Translations under genes and position numbers: made by a program | Shown here: one piece after another, positions 47,266-59,822 of the stretch | How the letters are laid out: every line of letters begins with the position of its first letter | Numbering within the stretch: position 1 is the stretch's first letter | Assembly: GCA_022578605.1 (NCBI GenBank) | Contig: MU394091.1 | Location: 248,001 to 312,000, forward strand | Direction: 5' to 3' | DNA: 64,000 bases | From: Camillea tinctor | Lineage: Eukaryota > Ascomycota > Sordariomycetes > Xylariales > Xylariaceae | The notes under the pieces: generated by a model | Seen by the model: the letters and a program-made list of their open reading frames with translations, nothing else | Told to the model about the DNA's origin: nothing | Databases searched by the model: none

Positions 47266-49782
47266 CTACGCCGCCACCGGCGTTATCTTGCTAACGAGCT
47301 TCAGATCCCGACTGCTGAATCCTGCGCTGAGCGTGATATCTCCAGCAGGGATGAGCCACTGTTGCGAGATGATGTCCCAGTAGCTGATGTCGCGGCGCAT
47401 CAGCTCAAAGCCGACCTTCTGGCTCTCACCGGGCGCGAGGAATGCCTTGCTAAAGCCACGCAGCTGGCGGGGCGGCGTGCCAGAGGGCGTCGTATCCTCG
47501 GGGAAGCTGACGTATAGTTGTGGGACCGTTGCGCCGTCGACGTCGCCAGTGTTGGTCACAGTCAGGGTCACGTTGTACAGAGTCTCCCAGAGCGCCGGGT
47601 TGCCACCTGGAAGGATGGGTAGGTCTTCTGGCTCGGATGTGATGTCGGTAGCCAGCGCTTCGCTGCTCAGGTCGGTCATCTCGAAGGTGGTGTACGACAG
47701 GCCATATCCGAACTCGTATCGTACGCTAATGTTGTGCGCATCGAAGTAGCGGTAGTCGACCTCTAGCTTCTCATCAAACCAACTCTGCCAGTCATCGATG
47801 CCAGTGGTGTTGACGGCGGTTGTGGGTGGGGCGTTGTAGTCAGTGCCATTGAGAGCGATAGTGTAAGGTAGTCTGCCCGAGGGGTTGACATCTCCATACA
47901 AGACGTCAACGATAGAGTTACCACTCTCCTGTCCAGGGTAGTGGGCGGCTAGGATGGCAGTCACATTAGGGTTGTCTGCGAATGGGAGGACGTTGATACC
48001 AGACGAGTGTGTGACAACGACGGTGTTGTTGCAGTACTTAGTAACAGACTCGACGACTTCGTTTCCATCCCAGTCCACTTCGAGGTGTGCACGATCAGCG
48101 CCCTCTTCGGCCCATGTCTTGAGGAAAACCAAGCAGACCTCAGGGGTCTTGGGAATCCAGAGATCCGAGACTTCAGAGCTCGTAATCAAGGTGTTGTTGA
48201 GCCAATACTGGACAAGGGCATTGTCCTTAGCGGCACGGGTCTTGACAGCATCGAGGGGTGTAATGAGATAAGTTAAGCGACCCGTACCAGATCCGCCACC
48301 AGCTGAGAGAGTACCATACTCAAAGTCAACCTGGTTCAGGTAGCCCTGCGTATCATCACCTGCATCGTTTCCAAAGACGGCGATAGACTTGGGTGCCTTC
48401 AATGGCAGAGCGTTATTGACGTTCTTCAGAAGGATGGTAGCTTCAGCTCCGTGGCGTCGGATCATTTCACCATGGTTTCCACGGACATCGCGGCTGCTCT
48501 CGCCAGTCAGGTTGAATTCATGAATCCAGGTGCTCCGGGGTGAAAAGGTGTTCAGATCAGCGCCCGATGGGTCTACCGTGGGGAAGTCTTTATCCTGACC
48601 TAGGAAGTAGTATGGGGTCATAATTCGGAGGATCATATCGTCAACGCGAGATATATCAATAGTGCCGTTGTTCACACCCTGGGTAATGTTGCCTCCAAAG
48701 AAAGAGCCAGCAGCCCAATTCATTCCGTACGCACCAATCCCTCCAGGCATATCCATATCGAGACCGCTCTCGATTGCAGCAACACCAGCGTGAGTACCAC
48801 CCCAATCAGACATGACATAGCCTTGGAAGCCTAGCTCAGTCTTTAGGACGCCATTGAGAGCCTTTGAGTTTTGGCAGGCGTAGGATCCGTTCAGACGCTG
48901 GTAAGAACACATGAAACTTGCACAATTGACATGCGCGGCATTGGCGAAGGGCCATAGGTAAAGCTCATGGAAAGTTCGGTCGTCCATGTTTGCCGACACG
49001 GCCTCTTGGTCGACCTCTCCCGTGGTACCGTTCGTGAGGAATGTAGGGTTTCGCTGAGTCTCCTGCTCATTGCCGATATAGTGCTTCGCGGTCGCTTGGA
49101 CACCAGCATCCTGAACACCCTTGATAGTTTCTTGCATGGCAATACCCGTTAGATACGGGTCGGCCGCAAAGCCTTCCCAATTTCTTCCGGAGTAGGCAGA
49201 TCGACCGAGGGGACCAGCAACCGGGCCAAGGAAGATGTGTGCACCCTTTGCCTTGAACTCCTCGCCTAGAGCATAACCACGCTCGTAAAGGAGGTCGCGG
49301 TCCCATGTGCTCGCTGCCGTGACCCCGGCCTCGAAAACACTAGCATAATCCGCTACTCGGATTGACAACGGACCATCCTGGAGACAAAGGCCAGGAAATC
49401 CTACACGCGGGATGGCAATGATGTTGCCTACACAAGGCCCAGATGTACCAGTAACCATGTCTTTCTTCTCTTCCAATGTTAATAAGGCAACAAACGCCTT
49501 GGCCTTGGCCATTGCGTCCTCCCAACCTCCAACACCAGTGATATTTGCTGAAAAGATACGTTAGAATATCCTTCCAAGTATACCGGGGAATATTGAGATA
49601 GGTCAAAACTCACGTGAGGGCAATACAGCTGGGGAAGAGCCATATTGGGTTAGAATTGTCGTGTTCAATGGTTGAACATAGCTAAAATCATCGTCATTGC
49701 GTCCCCCAGAGCCGAAGTCCTGAGCGGCGGCAATGGATGTGAGCAGCAAGCCCGACAACAACTTAGACATGACTGGAGCCAT
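47266..49782 (-). CDS. Secreted GH3 beta-glucosidase
   Basis: Two exons (49782-49614, 49547-47266; 66 bp intron) give 816 residues. The N-terminus KLLSGLLLTSIAAAQ is a signal peptide, so the enzyme is secreted. GH3 marks: LCLQDGPLSIR, the substrate-binding KHYIGNEQE, and SDWGGTHAG with the catalytic Asp near residue 304. A GH3 C-terminal sandwich follows, with YPGQESGNSIVDVLYGDVNPSGRLPYTI, then a fibronectin-III-like domain (TNTGDVDGATVPQLYVSFP). Several NxT/NxS sites suggest N-glycosylation. It should hydrolyse cellobiose and other beta-glucosides, as in other cell-wall-degrading fungi. The length is normal and no damage is seen. No clear carbon-catabolite CreA cluster could be shown in the upstream region. 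Confidence 0.94.
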
Positions 49783-51914
49783 GGTGATTGATAGATGGCG
49801 TGAGAGTGGTTACGAAAACTTCCTTGAAAGCATTGTGGGTTTGCTCTATTTATGTTTTTTTTTTCTTTCGACAGCTCATCATTTCCTCAAAGACCGAACC
49901 AATGTCCACCAACTCAGTGATAGGTGGAGATCGGTCTTCAAGGATCTGGAGATATTCGAATGATAACCGGACTCATGATGTGACATGACTACACCGCCGG
50001 CTGAGCTTCGGATTCAAGAACGAAGCCCGCAGATTCACCTAGCAAGACAGTTTGCGATCATAGTTAACAGGGCATCGAATCTTGGGTTGCTCTAAGACAT
50101 AATAAGATATTGACCCGTCAACTTTCTAATCCCCAGGGCACCCATGCATCTCGTTCCGTCCGATGGCATGTGGGGTATTACAGCATGGTTTAAAGTGGAA
50201 ATATTCATGAAGAGCATCACGAGGTCTTTAATCCTGACTCGGAAGAACAGCACAGGCATCGTGCGCGCGTCATTGCCATGTCGGCTATTGTATCTTGCCA
50301 TTAGCAACCCAGATTTCAGTCGACCAATTACAAGAATGCTTAGACCTCCTTAATTATGATTATCGAAGTTTTGATCCAAGACACAGGAGAGGACATCGAC
50401 AACTGAAAAGAACCCCCATCTAGGTACTCATATTTCCCCTGAGGTTCCTCTGAGGGCTTGTTAATATTCATTGGTGATAAATGCCGTGTTAGTCTAAGTC
50501 GATTTAACTGCCATTGGTAATTTAGGAGGATTCTCGATTTGGTTTACTCCTCATGGATCCCCGCCCCCATCTCCGCATTTGTTCCCATATTTTCCCCATT
50601 CCCCCCAGTCAACTACGCGCAGAGTTGTAAACATTCCCGGGCTGACTGGGGTCAAGTCTTCCACATTTCCGATGTTTTACCGTCGGGCGGAAGGTCCTTA
50701 GCTCTTTTGTCTGGCTCCGATGAACGGGGTAACATTTAGCTCAGCGACTCTAGCCTCGGTCAGGTTCCTAGACCCAGTTTCTTGGGATCAATTCGTGGGG
50801 GAACAAGCAAGTGGAGAGGCTATCACCATGTTTTTCGACGAGCAATCGGCCCTGTTCTCTTGGCGCTATCTAGACAGACCATGACCACGATACGTCAGTT
50901 CAGCCATGAGACCATTGCAATTTTTTTCTCTCCTGTTACCCCAACCATCATCGTCGGCTTCTAGGCAGACGGCAAACCTCCTGCTAGAAGCCAGTCAGTC
51001 TACGCGTCGAGCCATTATAGTCTTCTCCGAATGGTATAGCAAAAACCTGTTAATCGGCCCGTAGAGACAACGCCATGTCGCGTCTCGGGGTTTGTTCAAG
51101 CCATAGGGCATGTTATTAGATAAAATTCAGTAAAACTAACCTCAGGTCAGCTTCCTCGATATAAAGGCCCCCGATTCACTGGCGTCTTTAACTTGTATCT
51201 CGTATTCATTCTTGATGTTAAAATCATTCAAGCTATGTGCCTGAGTCTATATATGTATAAGCACTACGTAGGTATGGAGGAACAAAATTTGAGGACAAGG
51301 CTTTACACAGACATGCAAGGCAAATTGGGCTTCACTAACGCCCTGAACTTAATGTTTATGGCTAGGGATGTATTGTAACTGAACTACCTACCGTAGACAG
51401 GGGGAGTCATCGTTTAGGTTAGTATACCGGGATACTCCGTCAAAACGTGGTATTTGGGTAGCGGAGACTACGCATATGTATCAATAGGATTAGTCAATAC
51501 TCCAACTCTTTGACCAATAATGGGAATTCTGTATGCAAGGATAAGTGCTTTTCAAGCTCTAAGTCAGCTTGGGGAATTCCAAAGCAGGTCGCATACCATG
51601 ACATAACAATAATAAACCTAGGTCGATAGGTAGCCATAATTTACGAGAAATCCAAGCATCTGCTCTCTCCCTCGGGCTACATGTCTCCAGTGTTGCATTT
51701 TCCCATTCTATCCCCAAGACAAGATTACGTTGGTTTTCAAATCGTATTCCCCATAATGTCCTCTAGTGACTTCACTTCTCTCCATTCCTTTCCAAGGGGC
51801 CCTTCCCCTCATCACTCATCTACCCATGCATATGTACATTCACTAGCTGCTCCTCGTGAAGTTGGGGAAAAGACAGGGGTATATATTCTTCTCGAAGAAC
51901 CATGATGTGGGGTT
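49783..51914. other. Long promoter-side intergenic region
   Basis: About 2.1 kb between the beta-glucosidase start and the 3' end of the Zn-cluster gene. Short frames (50539-50739, 51193-51378, 51681-51905) show no family features. Isolated CCCCAG/CTGGGG words (for example near 50605 and 50648) are CreA-like, but single sites of that kind occur by chance. Confidence 0.4.
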
Positions 51915-52301
51915 TCAGTCGGAAGATCCCCGACGTTGCTGTATCTCCATGTACTCTTCGACCGCAATGGCTATTTCTTGCAATTTGTGATTCGGTGATG
52001 GGTGTGAGCGAATTTTCGATTGGGCTTCGGAATTGACCTTCGCATCCGCCGGGATCTGCATGAGGCTGCAATCTAGCCATTTCTTGGCGCATCGTTCACA
52101 GGGAACTCCATACTGCTCAGCAACACACCTGAGGTGAGCGGCACGACAAGCCGAACAACTTCTCACCTTTCTCTTCCCCCCTCTCCGTATCCTAGTCTTG
52201 CAGACAGTCGTGGTATTCTTTCGTGGCTTGGATGAGACTAGGGGCCGGCGCTTCTTTGAACTACCTTCAATAGGAGATACCTTGTCGTTGGCAACAGCCA
52301 T
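51915..52301 (-). CDS. Mini Zn(II)2Cys6 zinc-cluster protein
   Basis: The single-exon frame encodes 128 residues. Cys49, 52, 59, 68, 71 and 78 have the spacing C-x2-C-x6-C-x8-C-x2-C-x6-C, the binuclear zinc cluster of fungal transcription factors, preceded by a highly basic arm (KTRIRRGGKRKVR). The loop of eight between Cys3 and Cys4 is within the tolerated range. There is no room for the usual regulatory middle-homology or activation domain: only 50 residues follow, with a weak helix (LQEIAIAVEEYME). It could be a natural DNA-binding-only repressor, a stub of a larger regulator, or a mis-predicted fragment. I saw no downstream exon on the minus strand that extends it. It lies 0.96 kb from the MFS gene and near the PKS relic. 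Confidence 0.6.
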   Translation of the reverse strand: MAVANDKVSPIEGSSKKRRPLVSSKPRKNTTTVCKTRIRRGGKRKVRSCSACRAAHLRCVAEQYGVPCERCAKKWLDCSLMQIPADAKVNSEAQSKIRSHPSPNHKLQEIAIAVEEYMEIQQRRGSSD

Positions 52302-53264
52302 AACTACAGGTCGTATGTGCTAATGAATCAGGATTTCCTAGAGTAACACAGTCTGCAGAGCTATGAGAATGACGACCAGTGCCAAGGAGAATGTTTTTCT
52401 GAGAGGGGCAATAAGCAGAGATATTAACACAGTATTGCGATAGGAGAAGGTGGTTGAAATTTCGACTGCTAAGTTGGTTTCACAGTTCATGAAATTCGCG
52501 AGGTATGACAGAATCAATATAAATTATGCTATTTATAACGAGCATTGGTGACTCTTGATAGTCTGATGCAATTCCTCTATTTGCAGCTTTTGAATACACA
52601 AACATGCGCCATGTAAAGAACAATTCAAAGGGTCTCTCTAAGTTAAATTTTGGTGCACAAAGATATCAGAGTCCTGGGGAACAATACCATTCTACAGATC
52701 CAAGCAAATGTGCTGACTCTTGATAAAGCATCGGGCAACCGACAACAGTTTGGATAGAACAAAAACCTCTATAAGGAAACTTAAAGGGATGCCTATAATG
52801 AAATATCAAATGGTTTAACAAGGGATATATTAAATATGAACTTCAGAGGATGAACGTTGTCGTTACACCGTGGCACACTCTGCAATCTATATTACCTCTG
52901 TAAGAGTTCTTTATTCCCCTAATTCTTGCAATTCTCTTTTTGAACTCTCACCGCTACACCACCCGCGTAGCACTTCATAGAGCCTTTGATCATAGTATAG
53001 TTATGATATGCAAATATAGACTACATACCTAAGTCTGTGTTTAAAATAACGAGCATATGTATACAGTGGTTGAGTTGACCCTCTCTATATTCAGGATATT
53101 AAGAATAGATATCAAATTGTCTAAACCAACACGTCGGATTTTAAGAAGAATTTAACCTAGGGCTCGAAATATAAACGGCGTTTCTTATTCTATTTCTTTC
53201 ACTGCTGTTGCTCGATCTAATACCTCAATGTTAAACCTAATCATGATTATTCTGTTAACCGACT
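52302..53264. other. AT-rich intergenic region
   Basis: It lies upstream of the Zn-cluster gene and downstream of the MFS gene. It is strongly AT-rich with no open frame of note. I see no element in it. Confidence 0.4.
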
Positions 53265-55259
53265 TTAAACCACTTGTCCCTCCAATTGCCGTCCTCTTCC
53301 ATGTAGTTTAGATAACCAAGATGTTGCCATATATCGCCTAATTGATTTACCCCAAATCATGAAAACTATGAGGAATAGGTTATTCACTAGGAAAATGCCC
53401 CCGAACCCTCCAGCTATAACCACAGCATAGCCACTTTGCATGACCCAATCCAGGACTTTGTACCCAAGCCCAAAACTTACTGCTTGCTTCCCGACGTTCA
53501 TAGCTATGAGCATCTCTGAAGTATTGCTATTATACGAATCTACAGCATATGCAAGTGTGAAGCAGTAGAAAAAGTAGCCTCCCCATGATGCAAGGCCAGA
53601 TCCAAAGAAATAGCCTATCCAATGCAGGTTCAGCTCTGCGGTTAAGCCATAAACAACTAGACCTATTGGCGCTATGATCATCGCGGGTAGCATAACACCT
53701 AGTCGCATCTCTGCTTCACGTATGCCGTTGTTTCGTCGCGTCAGGTACGCTGCAAGCCGATCGGACGTTGGGGTAAATGGGACTGCAAGAACGAAACCGG
53801 CAATGGAGCCCACAGAATTGACACCGGAGCTAGACTAGAGTGGTCGTAAGTTTAAACGCATGAGAATGGACGAAAAGGGGGTAGAATTTAAGGAATTTTT
53901 ACCTCTGGCCAATTATACGGAGGTGCCATTATTTTGATTGGGAATACAAAATTAAATGCAAGGCCCCCTAAGCCGATAATAATGCCGAAAGTCGTAATGA
54001 CCCATAGCACTTGAGGCACTAGGAAGTATGTAAACGAACGCCATATTAAAGTAAAAAAGGGCACCGAGTGATCGATGCGGCCCCAAGGTTGAAGGGTTTC
54101 GAGAAAGGTCTTGCGGGCTGGTATAGCTCGTGCTTGCTCTACGGTACTAGAGACGGGCTTCACCTCGCGTGCGTTCACATCGGACCTTTCGGATGAAGAA
54201 TCCCGCACTATATATGTTTCTCGGTCGTAAGAAGATTCTTCGACGAAAAAGAAAGCAAGTATGAATAAGGCACCCGCAAGAGCAAGGTTCACATAGAAGA
54301 ATAGTCGCCAGGAGTACCGAGTTGGCAGCATATACGCGGCAGGGATCGTAGATAGCGCGGCCATACACATAGCAACTCGTAGATGTTAATATTATCATAT
54401 AAAAGAAGTTATCAGGCTTCTGGGATCTCCGCGCTTACATGTATAATATCCAATACGTTTGCCTCGTTCGTGGAGGAAGAATATATCATTTACGAGCTGA
54501 ACAGGCAAAGCTTCGCAAACTCCAGCGCCGAAGGAATGGATAACACGCGCTGTCATCAAACCTGCGTAGCTATTCGCTCTGGAGCATCCAGCAAGGCCTG
54601 CAATAAACTACATCCCATATTAGTCGATACGGCCTAGGTATCGAGGGCAGGTCAGTGACACCCACAGCTATCATTGACCCAAGCATTACTGGTCGCCTCC
54701 CAATTTTCAGATAGAGAGGTACTAGAAGCAGAGAACCGAAACCATATGCCAGATTAGGATAAGATACGAGGGCAGAGGCATCTGCTGGCGAAACTTGGAA
54801 CACCTGAGACCAAAGGGTTATGTACGGCCCCACACCGAGAAGTGCGGAGTTTCCGAGGAACGAGTATAGACAGACAACAACTAAGATCATCATCTTCCTG
54901 AATTTAGACCACTGCAGAGGGTTCTTAGTCTCGTAAAATCGTGCATGGGGCACCACGTGTATGCGGATATCTGCTCACCTGCAAAGGATCGTTAGGGTCC
55001 TCTGCGGGTACGGGATATAAAGCTTGTCCATAGCCGGTGTCGTCACCCTCTGTTCAAGATATCAGACTTGTAATGAATGGATTGCGACAGGAGAACTAAC
55101 CTGCAGCTTTCACGTTCACTGTTCCGGGAAGCCCTTCTTCGTGCGCATGACTAGCATCCCTTTAGATCATCTTCCTTGACGTTGGAGCGGATTTGGCATT
55201 TACCTATGCACTAAATGCACGTTTTGCTCCTTAGCATTTCCGACTACTTTCGTTGCCAT
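53265..55259 (-). CDS. MFS transporter, DHA1-type multidrug/HOL1-like
   Basis: Seven exons (55259-55204, 55159-55101, 55049-54979, 54911-54662, 54597-54439, 54375-53903, 53834-53265) give 545 residues; every junction keeps frame. The motif DPNDPLQWSKFRK just before TM1 is the hallmark of a large fungal DHA1 group (HOL1/spermidine/toxin-exporter-like). LYLKIGRRPVMLGS is motif A, and HERGKRIGYYT is the second conserved loop. SWRLFFYVN and a long acidic central loop follow, then six more TM segments. The donor of intron 4 (GTGTCA at 54661) is weak, and intron 1 is only 44 bp. Role: export or uptake of small molecules at the plasma membrane. Its position next to a PKS relic suggests it may once have exported the product (inference). 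Confidence 0.85.
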
Positions 55260-56174
55260 GTTCTTAAATGTTCGCCGTTCAACGTATTTTTGTCAGCATA
55301 GAAAAAGCTTTAATTAAACCTCCAAGACATGGGCATGAGCCCCTTTTCAATAACTGAACAAGTGTTTATAATATGCGACCAAAAACTTGGTCTTGCTTTG
55401 TAATGAACATTGGCGTTCGGCAGATACAAATGGACGGTCTAGATGTATCGACATACTAGGGGAATTTCACGAGCCTATGCTTACTCTAGTGATACATACG
55501 TCAGGATGGCAATGCTTCTTACTGAATCCAGATAGTGTATATGACCATGTGAGGAGATCTTGGGTGACATTTACCCCGCGATATCATATCCGGCTGTGGC
55601 TGATTTGGGCATGATACCTCCTCCAACCATGATTATCTTGTATGTAAGGTCCTCGAATCTATAGCGGCTTTACTGAGGACTCATTATTTACCGGATTGCC
55701 GATCGCAACATCGCTTCGAAATGTACATGGAAGGTAGAACTAGACCTCCCATAATCTTATAATGATAGCTATGAGTTCATGCTTCAAGAACCTCCTAGAT
55801 ATTATCTCTTGATAGATGGTGGTTATGAGCTGAATACCACTTGGTCTTAAGTAAATATGTATTGACGAGAGTTTGTAACAGTCTGTGGAGTTTTTTATCC
55901 CTTTTCCTATGCTAGAAAGAGTAGCATTCTTATTAATATGTCATAACTCTCGTCGTAAGTTTGAAAGATCATGGTTCTATATCGAATGTAATCTCTGACA
56001 GACCCCGAGGAATGTCCAAGAGGAGTTCTAGATACTTATAGAAAAAAAGATGAGATAAGAAACCGCATATATAAGTGTGGGCATATTGGCCGAGAGAACC
56101 CTAAAAACATTAAGAGTGATGCCAAGAGAAAAGGGGTATCCATTACCTAGCCCGCCCAAATGTAAATCTTTTAA
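55260..56174. other. AT-rich intergenic region
   Basis: It lies between the MFS start and the 3' end of the PKS relic. There is no supportable gene, and its composition resembles the decayed sequence beside it. Confidence 0.4.
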
Positions 56175-58644
56175 TCAATATGACTTCTGCCGGCGATACC
56201 GACTCTTTCTAGCCGCTTCAATGCAAAGTTGCTCCAACGAGATATTACTTATCAGGACGAAAACCTCAATTTTCGCGCCGATTTCTCTCTAGAATCAATT
56301 TCTTAGATCGATAGCCGCCAAAGAGTCGATACCATATGTATGCACCGGCTTTCCGGGATCGATATCCGACTCGGCTAATTCTAACACCTGCGCCATCTTA
56401 CTAGAAAACCGCGCTGTAACGAGCGATGCCGCCTCATCTTCGGATGGTGCGTTTTTCAAGAGCTCGGCTTTATCTACTACGCTGTTTGCATTACCGGAGT
56501 CTGGTTTAACGCCGTCAAGCCCCATGCGGAACAGATGCCGGAACATCGGACGTCAGATTGAGTGGTGGAGATCAATGCTTTGGCTAGGACGGCCGATGGA
56601 AGTTCTATACCGATGACAGCCTAGGTTTCCTCATGGGTTAGTAACGACAATTTGGGTTCGCAGTAGTACAGTAGCGCAATAGCTCTTTGTATATGTCCAT
56701 AAGAAGACCTATTCGTCGCATCAATGCCAATAGGTACTCGCTCTCAGCAACTATGCCTTCCATTACCATCACATCTAGATTAAGTGATACTGCTCTCTGG
56801 CCATGGGAGATACGGTAATGAGCAAGGGCATATTTGAAAGTGTTCCTAGCCCCGTAGTTAGCCTGGCCTCGACTGCCGAAAATACCGTTGAGAGATGATA
56901 GAAGGATAAAGAAGTCAAGATTAGAGGGCGAGGCCCTGTGTAGATTCGAACCTGTGACCTTTGAGTGGGTACTGACTACCCAGTCGTCGTACGACATATT
57001 TTCAAAGAAATTATTCTAAGGCTATGTTAGCACTGCCTTAATAAAGGACTTCTGCATATAGATACTGACTCTTAATGTTAGAGTTGCTTGAATGCATCCT
57101 CTAACCAGTGGCGTCGAGTTAGCTAAGCTTCGGATTATCCCCTTGAGGTCATTCATATTGCTAATGCCAACCTCAGGGATAACAATATTGACACCTTTTA
57201 TTTTAAGCTCATTAACAAAAGCCTTCGCCGCATCTGTTTTCACTCGTCAGCGAGAAAGAATAACCAAATTTATAGTACCGCGACTCGTCATCCATAGTGC
57301 GAAGATTCGTGCAGGCCGGCTAACCCTCCTACTATAATATATGTAGCATCAGCAGGGAAACTATATTTCGATCTCGTTGTGGTGTTTGCTTAGAAAATGA
57401 TTAGTTCAGAATCACAATCCCCTCCCTCCCTAGTAGACATCATGAACTCACATACCATGATCATGGTCCCCGGTGCTAGCTTAATCACATACTTGCCAAT
57501 TAGCTGATGATCCTGGAAATGGCAGAAGGCCGCCTCAAGATCAGTAGCTCCGAAAACATAAAGTATATGTGGGGGTTTAAGCTGTTTCTCAAAGCCCGCC
57601 CGCATTTCTTGCTGAAGTATGTTGCAAGCCATAGCTAGTCTCTTCTTCAGTAATTCTGCCATATTTACTGACGTCCATGAAATGTTTGCCGGCAAGCTAA
57701 TACGTGGCTCCGAACTGACTGAGTTGGTTTTGAGAATGGTGTCGATGATATGACCAAAGGGCACTAGGTACCCGTACAGCCTCAGTATTGGAACGTTCAC
57801 CAATGACTCGAAGACAACATCGATACCTTTTCCATGGCTATTGAGTTGGATCTTATTCGTAACTATATTGTCGCCATCGTAGAATACTACTTCAGAGGGA
57901 GCACTGAATTTGGCCTTGAGAAATTCTCCCTTAGAAGCGGATGTCGTCATGACAAAAACTTCAGCACCAATCTCGTTCGCTAGCTGTATTATGAACTGGC
58001 TAGCACAGCTAGTGCCTTGGTAGATTAGGACGTAGTCGCCTTCCTGAACCCTGGCTACATTCATCACGACGTGGTACCTTAGCCAGAGAGAATTTGGTAT
58101 TGAAGCAACCTCCTGAAAACTGACGTGCGGTGGGGTCCTACTAACAGCACTTGACTTAACATGCGTCTGAGACCCAAGAGGTTTAAGACTAATAAGGCAG
58201 ACTCTGTCGCCAGGCTGAAGACCAGATTTCGTCCCTGCTGTTCGAACAACTCCGGTACGATGTCTAGTTTACCAGGAGAACGTATTCGAAGCGAAACTCG
58301 AGAATCAGAATAGTTGACATGTGCGTTGTTGACTCGGAGAGTTAACCTGGGCGATAGTTTTATCCATGTATCTGAACCTTTGCATAAGAAACCGTGATAG
58401 GCATCTATGCACCTTATGAGCTCATCGGTGACTTACATGACTTGTTCTGTCCTTGTCTCTATAATACAGAGCATTGATATTGATCCTATCTTTCGGGGAT
58501 TCTGTACAGGCTAATCTACCCTCACAAAATTTGTCAAAAGCCGTCTACTGAGTTAGCATCTTGAGGAAACTTGAAGCTCAACCCTACTATAGCAATGGGT
58601 ATACCCTCATTGTCGATAAGGGTGCTTGACCCATCAGATGTCAT
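56175..58644 (-). pseudogene. Highly reducing polyketide synthase relic (internally deleted)
   Basis: From the ATG at 58644 the minus strand encodes the first part of a ketosynthase (IPIAIVGLSFKFPQDAN, then an EGR...TESPKDRINI segment in another frame). It then jumps, after a splice-like junction near 58440-58346, straight to the DH/ER border and an enoyl-reductase domain (QPGDRVCL, ARVQEGDYVLIYQG, IQLANEIGAEVF). A ketoreductase follows in pieces (TYIIVGGLAGL, VRGCIQATLTLR, MSYDDWVVST, LDFFILLSSLNGIFGSRGQA), then an acyl-carrier domain with YGIDSLAAIDLRN. Most of KS and all of AT and DH are missing, so the gene is about a third of normal size. Several stops sit where the family has Trp (TGG to TGA) or Gln/Trp, and there are frameshifts in KS and KR. 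The C-terminal homology continues past two stops to 56175. A C-to-T decay such as RIP would explain the stops. It cannot make a polyketide. Confidence 0.85.
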
Positions 58645-59822
58645 CTTTTTTGATGGCCGGATTATTTACTGGCAGTGTTGAGTATGAGAAATACGATGGG
58701 AATTAAAAGATTAGGCAAAGATCGAAAGGATGGTTTCTAGGCGTACTCATGAGTCATATATGCGGCCTTGCTAGGTAGCTTTGAATAGTAGAATCAGAAA
58801 AAAAGACGAATCAGTATTGTAAATTCCGACTTAGCTAAACGTTCAAGTCCGTCCACCGGGAGATGGCTATGATGAATACCTCTTGGTCGAAACGCTCAGC
58901 TCATAGTTTATTAGGTATCCACGAATGATATGGTAAATATAAGCTTTCATCACGGTCCTGAAAATGCCTTAGAGAACTTAAGCTCCTCCACACTAAGTTG
59001 TATTGGCTATATTATTTCCTTATATTGTGATGTAACTAAAGTGACAATCTGTGTACTATGTCGCGAAGGAACAGCTTCGCATTGTTAATCCATCGGGACA
59101 TCCTTACAGCTGTCTTGAACAGGTTGATCTGAAGCAATGAGTGGAAATATAAGCGGCGCTATCGAATCCTACCTATGTAAGAATGTACCGTGCATAGTTG
59201 ACCCAATATTAACAAGCATGGCATATGCGACGTAATCCTGTTTAGGCTCATCGATGGTGCCCTAAATCTGATTTGAATTGAACATGATCTGTTAATTGAT
59301 TTAGCTTGGGAGACTCGAAAGCCCCCATCGCCTGCATGATCTGTATACTGAGTATACTCTCTTATGTCAACCTATAGCAGCTCTTGAAAAGACTGGAGAT
59401 AGAAATGGATGGGAGTGTGGCCCATCCTTAAACTCCTATTCGTTAGTCTGTCAACTTAGCGTGGACTATGCATACTAGCATCAATATATTTATAGCTACG
59501 CCCGGGTTTACTTATATACTAACTACACTAGTGTATTGAAGATAAAGGCTATACACAGCGGATCCCGAAGCGACAACCCATTTCCAAATATAGCAAGTTG
59601 CGTCTTAATGCTGACTTCGGACCTTAACATCACACACTAAGGCTCAGTATGTCCGGCCAACCTCCGCTACAGGCATATCATCCATTCCGCTGCGGACCTG
59701 AGAAGAATACCTAGTTATTATGAAAGCACACACACCCTACTCGTCTTCTTTCAATAATTTCCTGTCCATACCGAACATACATGCCGTCGTGACCACTGTT
59801 GGACTGCAACATATTTTCCAAC
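58645..59822. other. Divergent intergenic region
   Basis: About 1.2 kb between the starts of the PKS relic and the third rhodopsin-like gene. It is AT-rich, has no open frame worth reporting, and no repeat was recognised. Confidence 0.4.

Noticed and set aside
50539..50739. Small frame upstream of the beta-glucosidase
   Set aside because: It has low complexity and no signal peptide, motif or splice sites; it is more likely promoter sequence.
56938..56965. GATTCGAACCTGTGACC resembling a tRNA T-arm on the minus strand
   Set aside because: No acceptor stem, anticodon arm or D-arm fits around it; it is part of the ketoreductase segment of the PKS relic.
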